NCBI GenBank assembly: GCA_914767715.1
Contig: OU612074.1
Coordinates: forward strand, 4,853,501-4,917,500
DNA length: 64,000 nucleotides
Direction of reading: 5' to 3'
Source of the DNA: Membranipora membranacea
Lineage: Eukaryota; Bryozoa; Gymnolaemata; Cheilostomatida; Membraniporidae
Below, in pieces: positions 63,073 through 64,000 of this stretch. Each line of letters opens with the position of its first letter. Positions within the stretch are counted from its first letter, which is position 1. Below the pieces are notes generated by a model that did not search any database, had not been told where the DNA came from, and was given only the letters and a program-made list of their open reading frames with translations. The position numbers and the translations under genes are program-made.

Positions 63073-64000
63073 GTAAGTTAGTATTTTGACATACATGTCT
63101 CTTATAACGGTAACTGTAAATTTCAGAACAGACTGAACGGACTGAACAGCTGAACAGAATTTCTCAGACTACTATTTGTTTGATTCTTTACATCATTGGC
63201 TAATTTTGCATAAGCGTGGACAATTCCTTATATTCTGCTCATTAATTTATTTATTTTAAGTTTGGATTTTTGCCTTGGTGTCATTCGATTTTGGTGAATG
63301 GATGGAAAGAAGCTTCGTTGGGGAGGAACAACCACCCCCCCCCCCCCCCCTATAACAAAGCTTGTCAAGACTGGCTATTTGAGCTGGATAATGTTTCTGG
63401 TTTCCAGAACACCATCAGATTTTGTCAGAATTGGCAAATTGATTACTTCATTTGCTTGGCCTAAATTGGTTATAATAGGTGCCAACAGGAACTTAGTGAC
63501 TCCTTAAATCATTTGCTCAGGAGGAATGTGTTTGAGAAGTGATAGTCAGCCAGAGAAAAGAATACAAATAATAATTTTAGTCTGAGAAATTTTGTTCAGC
63601 TGTTCAGTCTGTTCAGCCTGTTCAGCAATTTACAGTTACCGCTCTTATAAGATTGGGTTTCTGAGAACGAATGCGTCGTATCCTTTGTGACGAAACTTTG
63701 TTCTTGTGTGGATCGATTTAGAGATAATATGATGTTCCCATCATAGTAATTTGAGAATTGATTTTGCAACTAGTGAAACCGGTTTAATCGGAAATTATAA
63801 TCAACTTGTTGTATTTCAAATGCCAGATTTAGTTTCACCATAGATATCCGTCCATACTAGACTGTTTTAGCGATAAAAATCCAACATGATAACTATGTAA
63901 CTTGCCAAATTATACCATGCAAGGCGATATGCTTTTACAAACCCGGGGTTACAAAAATAGTGTTAGCACTATTTGACACTGCAATTTCCTATCCTGGGTG
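63073..64000 (+). other. Kelch-like gene intron, to window edge
   Basis: No second exon is seen before the edge. The intron carries inverted blocks AACTGTAAATTTC...GAACAGACTGAACGG..CTGAACAG (63108-63154) and CTGTTCAG.CTGTTCAGCC (63599-63625) with TTACAGTTACCG (63630-63641), plus a 16-base C run at 63335-63350. Confidence 0.5.

Overview
The window reads as AT-rich nuclear DNA of an invertebrate animal. Every gene is split by GT-AG introns, and the set (caspase, glutamate transporter of the EAAT family, Kelch-type BTB protein, mitochondrial MCAD, MOLO1-like TPM protein) is metazoan. I cannot name the phylum from the sequence alone. Six gene models were assembled by hand by matching splice sites and reading phase; in the five models with more than one exon, every exon junction stays in frame.

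Layout. 472-2863 (-): a 5'-truncated non-LTR retrotransposon with an uninterrupted reverse transcriptase frame and a perfect 10-bp target duplication. 5357-8519 (+): a caspase-like protease in five exons, with an unusual helical N-terminal region. 15252-22265 (+): medium-chain acyl-CoA dehydrogenase (ACADM) in twelve exons. 24185-27346 (-): a secreted TPM-domain protein of the MOLO1 type in at least four exons. 28541-30103 (-): two orphan exon-like segments. 40914-48793 (+): an excitatory amino acid transporter in nine coding exons, possibly with one more upstream. 50312-55178 (-): a classical short-chain dehydrogenase/reductase in six coding exons, with a probable 5'UTR exon at 56417-56559. 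62905-63072 (+): the first coding exon of a Kelch-like BTB protein that runs off the window. The long gaps (8.5-15.2, 30.1-39.8 and 56.6-62.9 kb) show no coding signal I can defend.

The genes do not form a pathway; they are ordinary neighbours on both strands. The striking feature is the density of very short, nearly fully palindromic insertions. They belong to several families with different target duplications: 7 bp in three copies of a CAGGGAG...CTCCCTG element only 33-49 bp long, about 8 bp and 9 bp in others, and TA for a 298-bp element with a tRNA-like core. The glutamate transporter gene also carries local duplications of splice-site-proximal exon pieces: the 3' end of exon 2 recurs three more times in the following intron in decaying form, and the 5' end of exon 4 is duplicated with its acceptor. 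A 68-bp GC-rich island at 3733-3800 holds three perfect stem-loops in a row. These are the best candidates for something undescribed.
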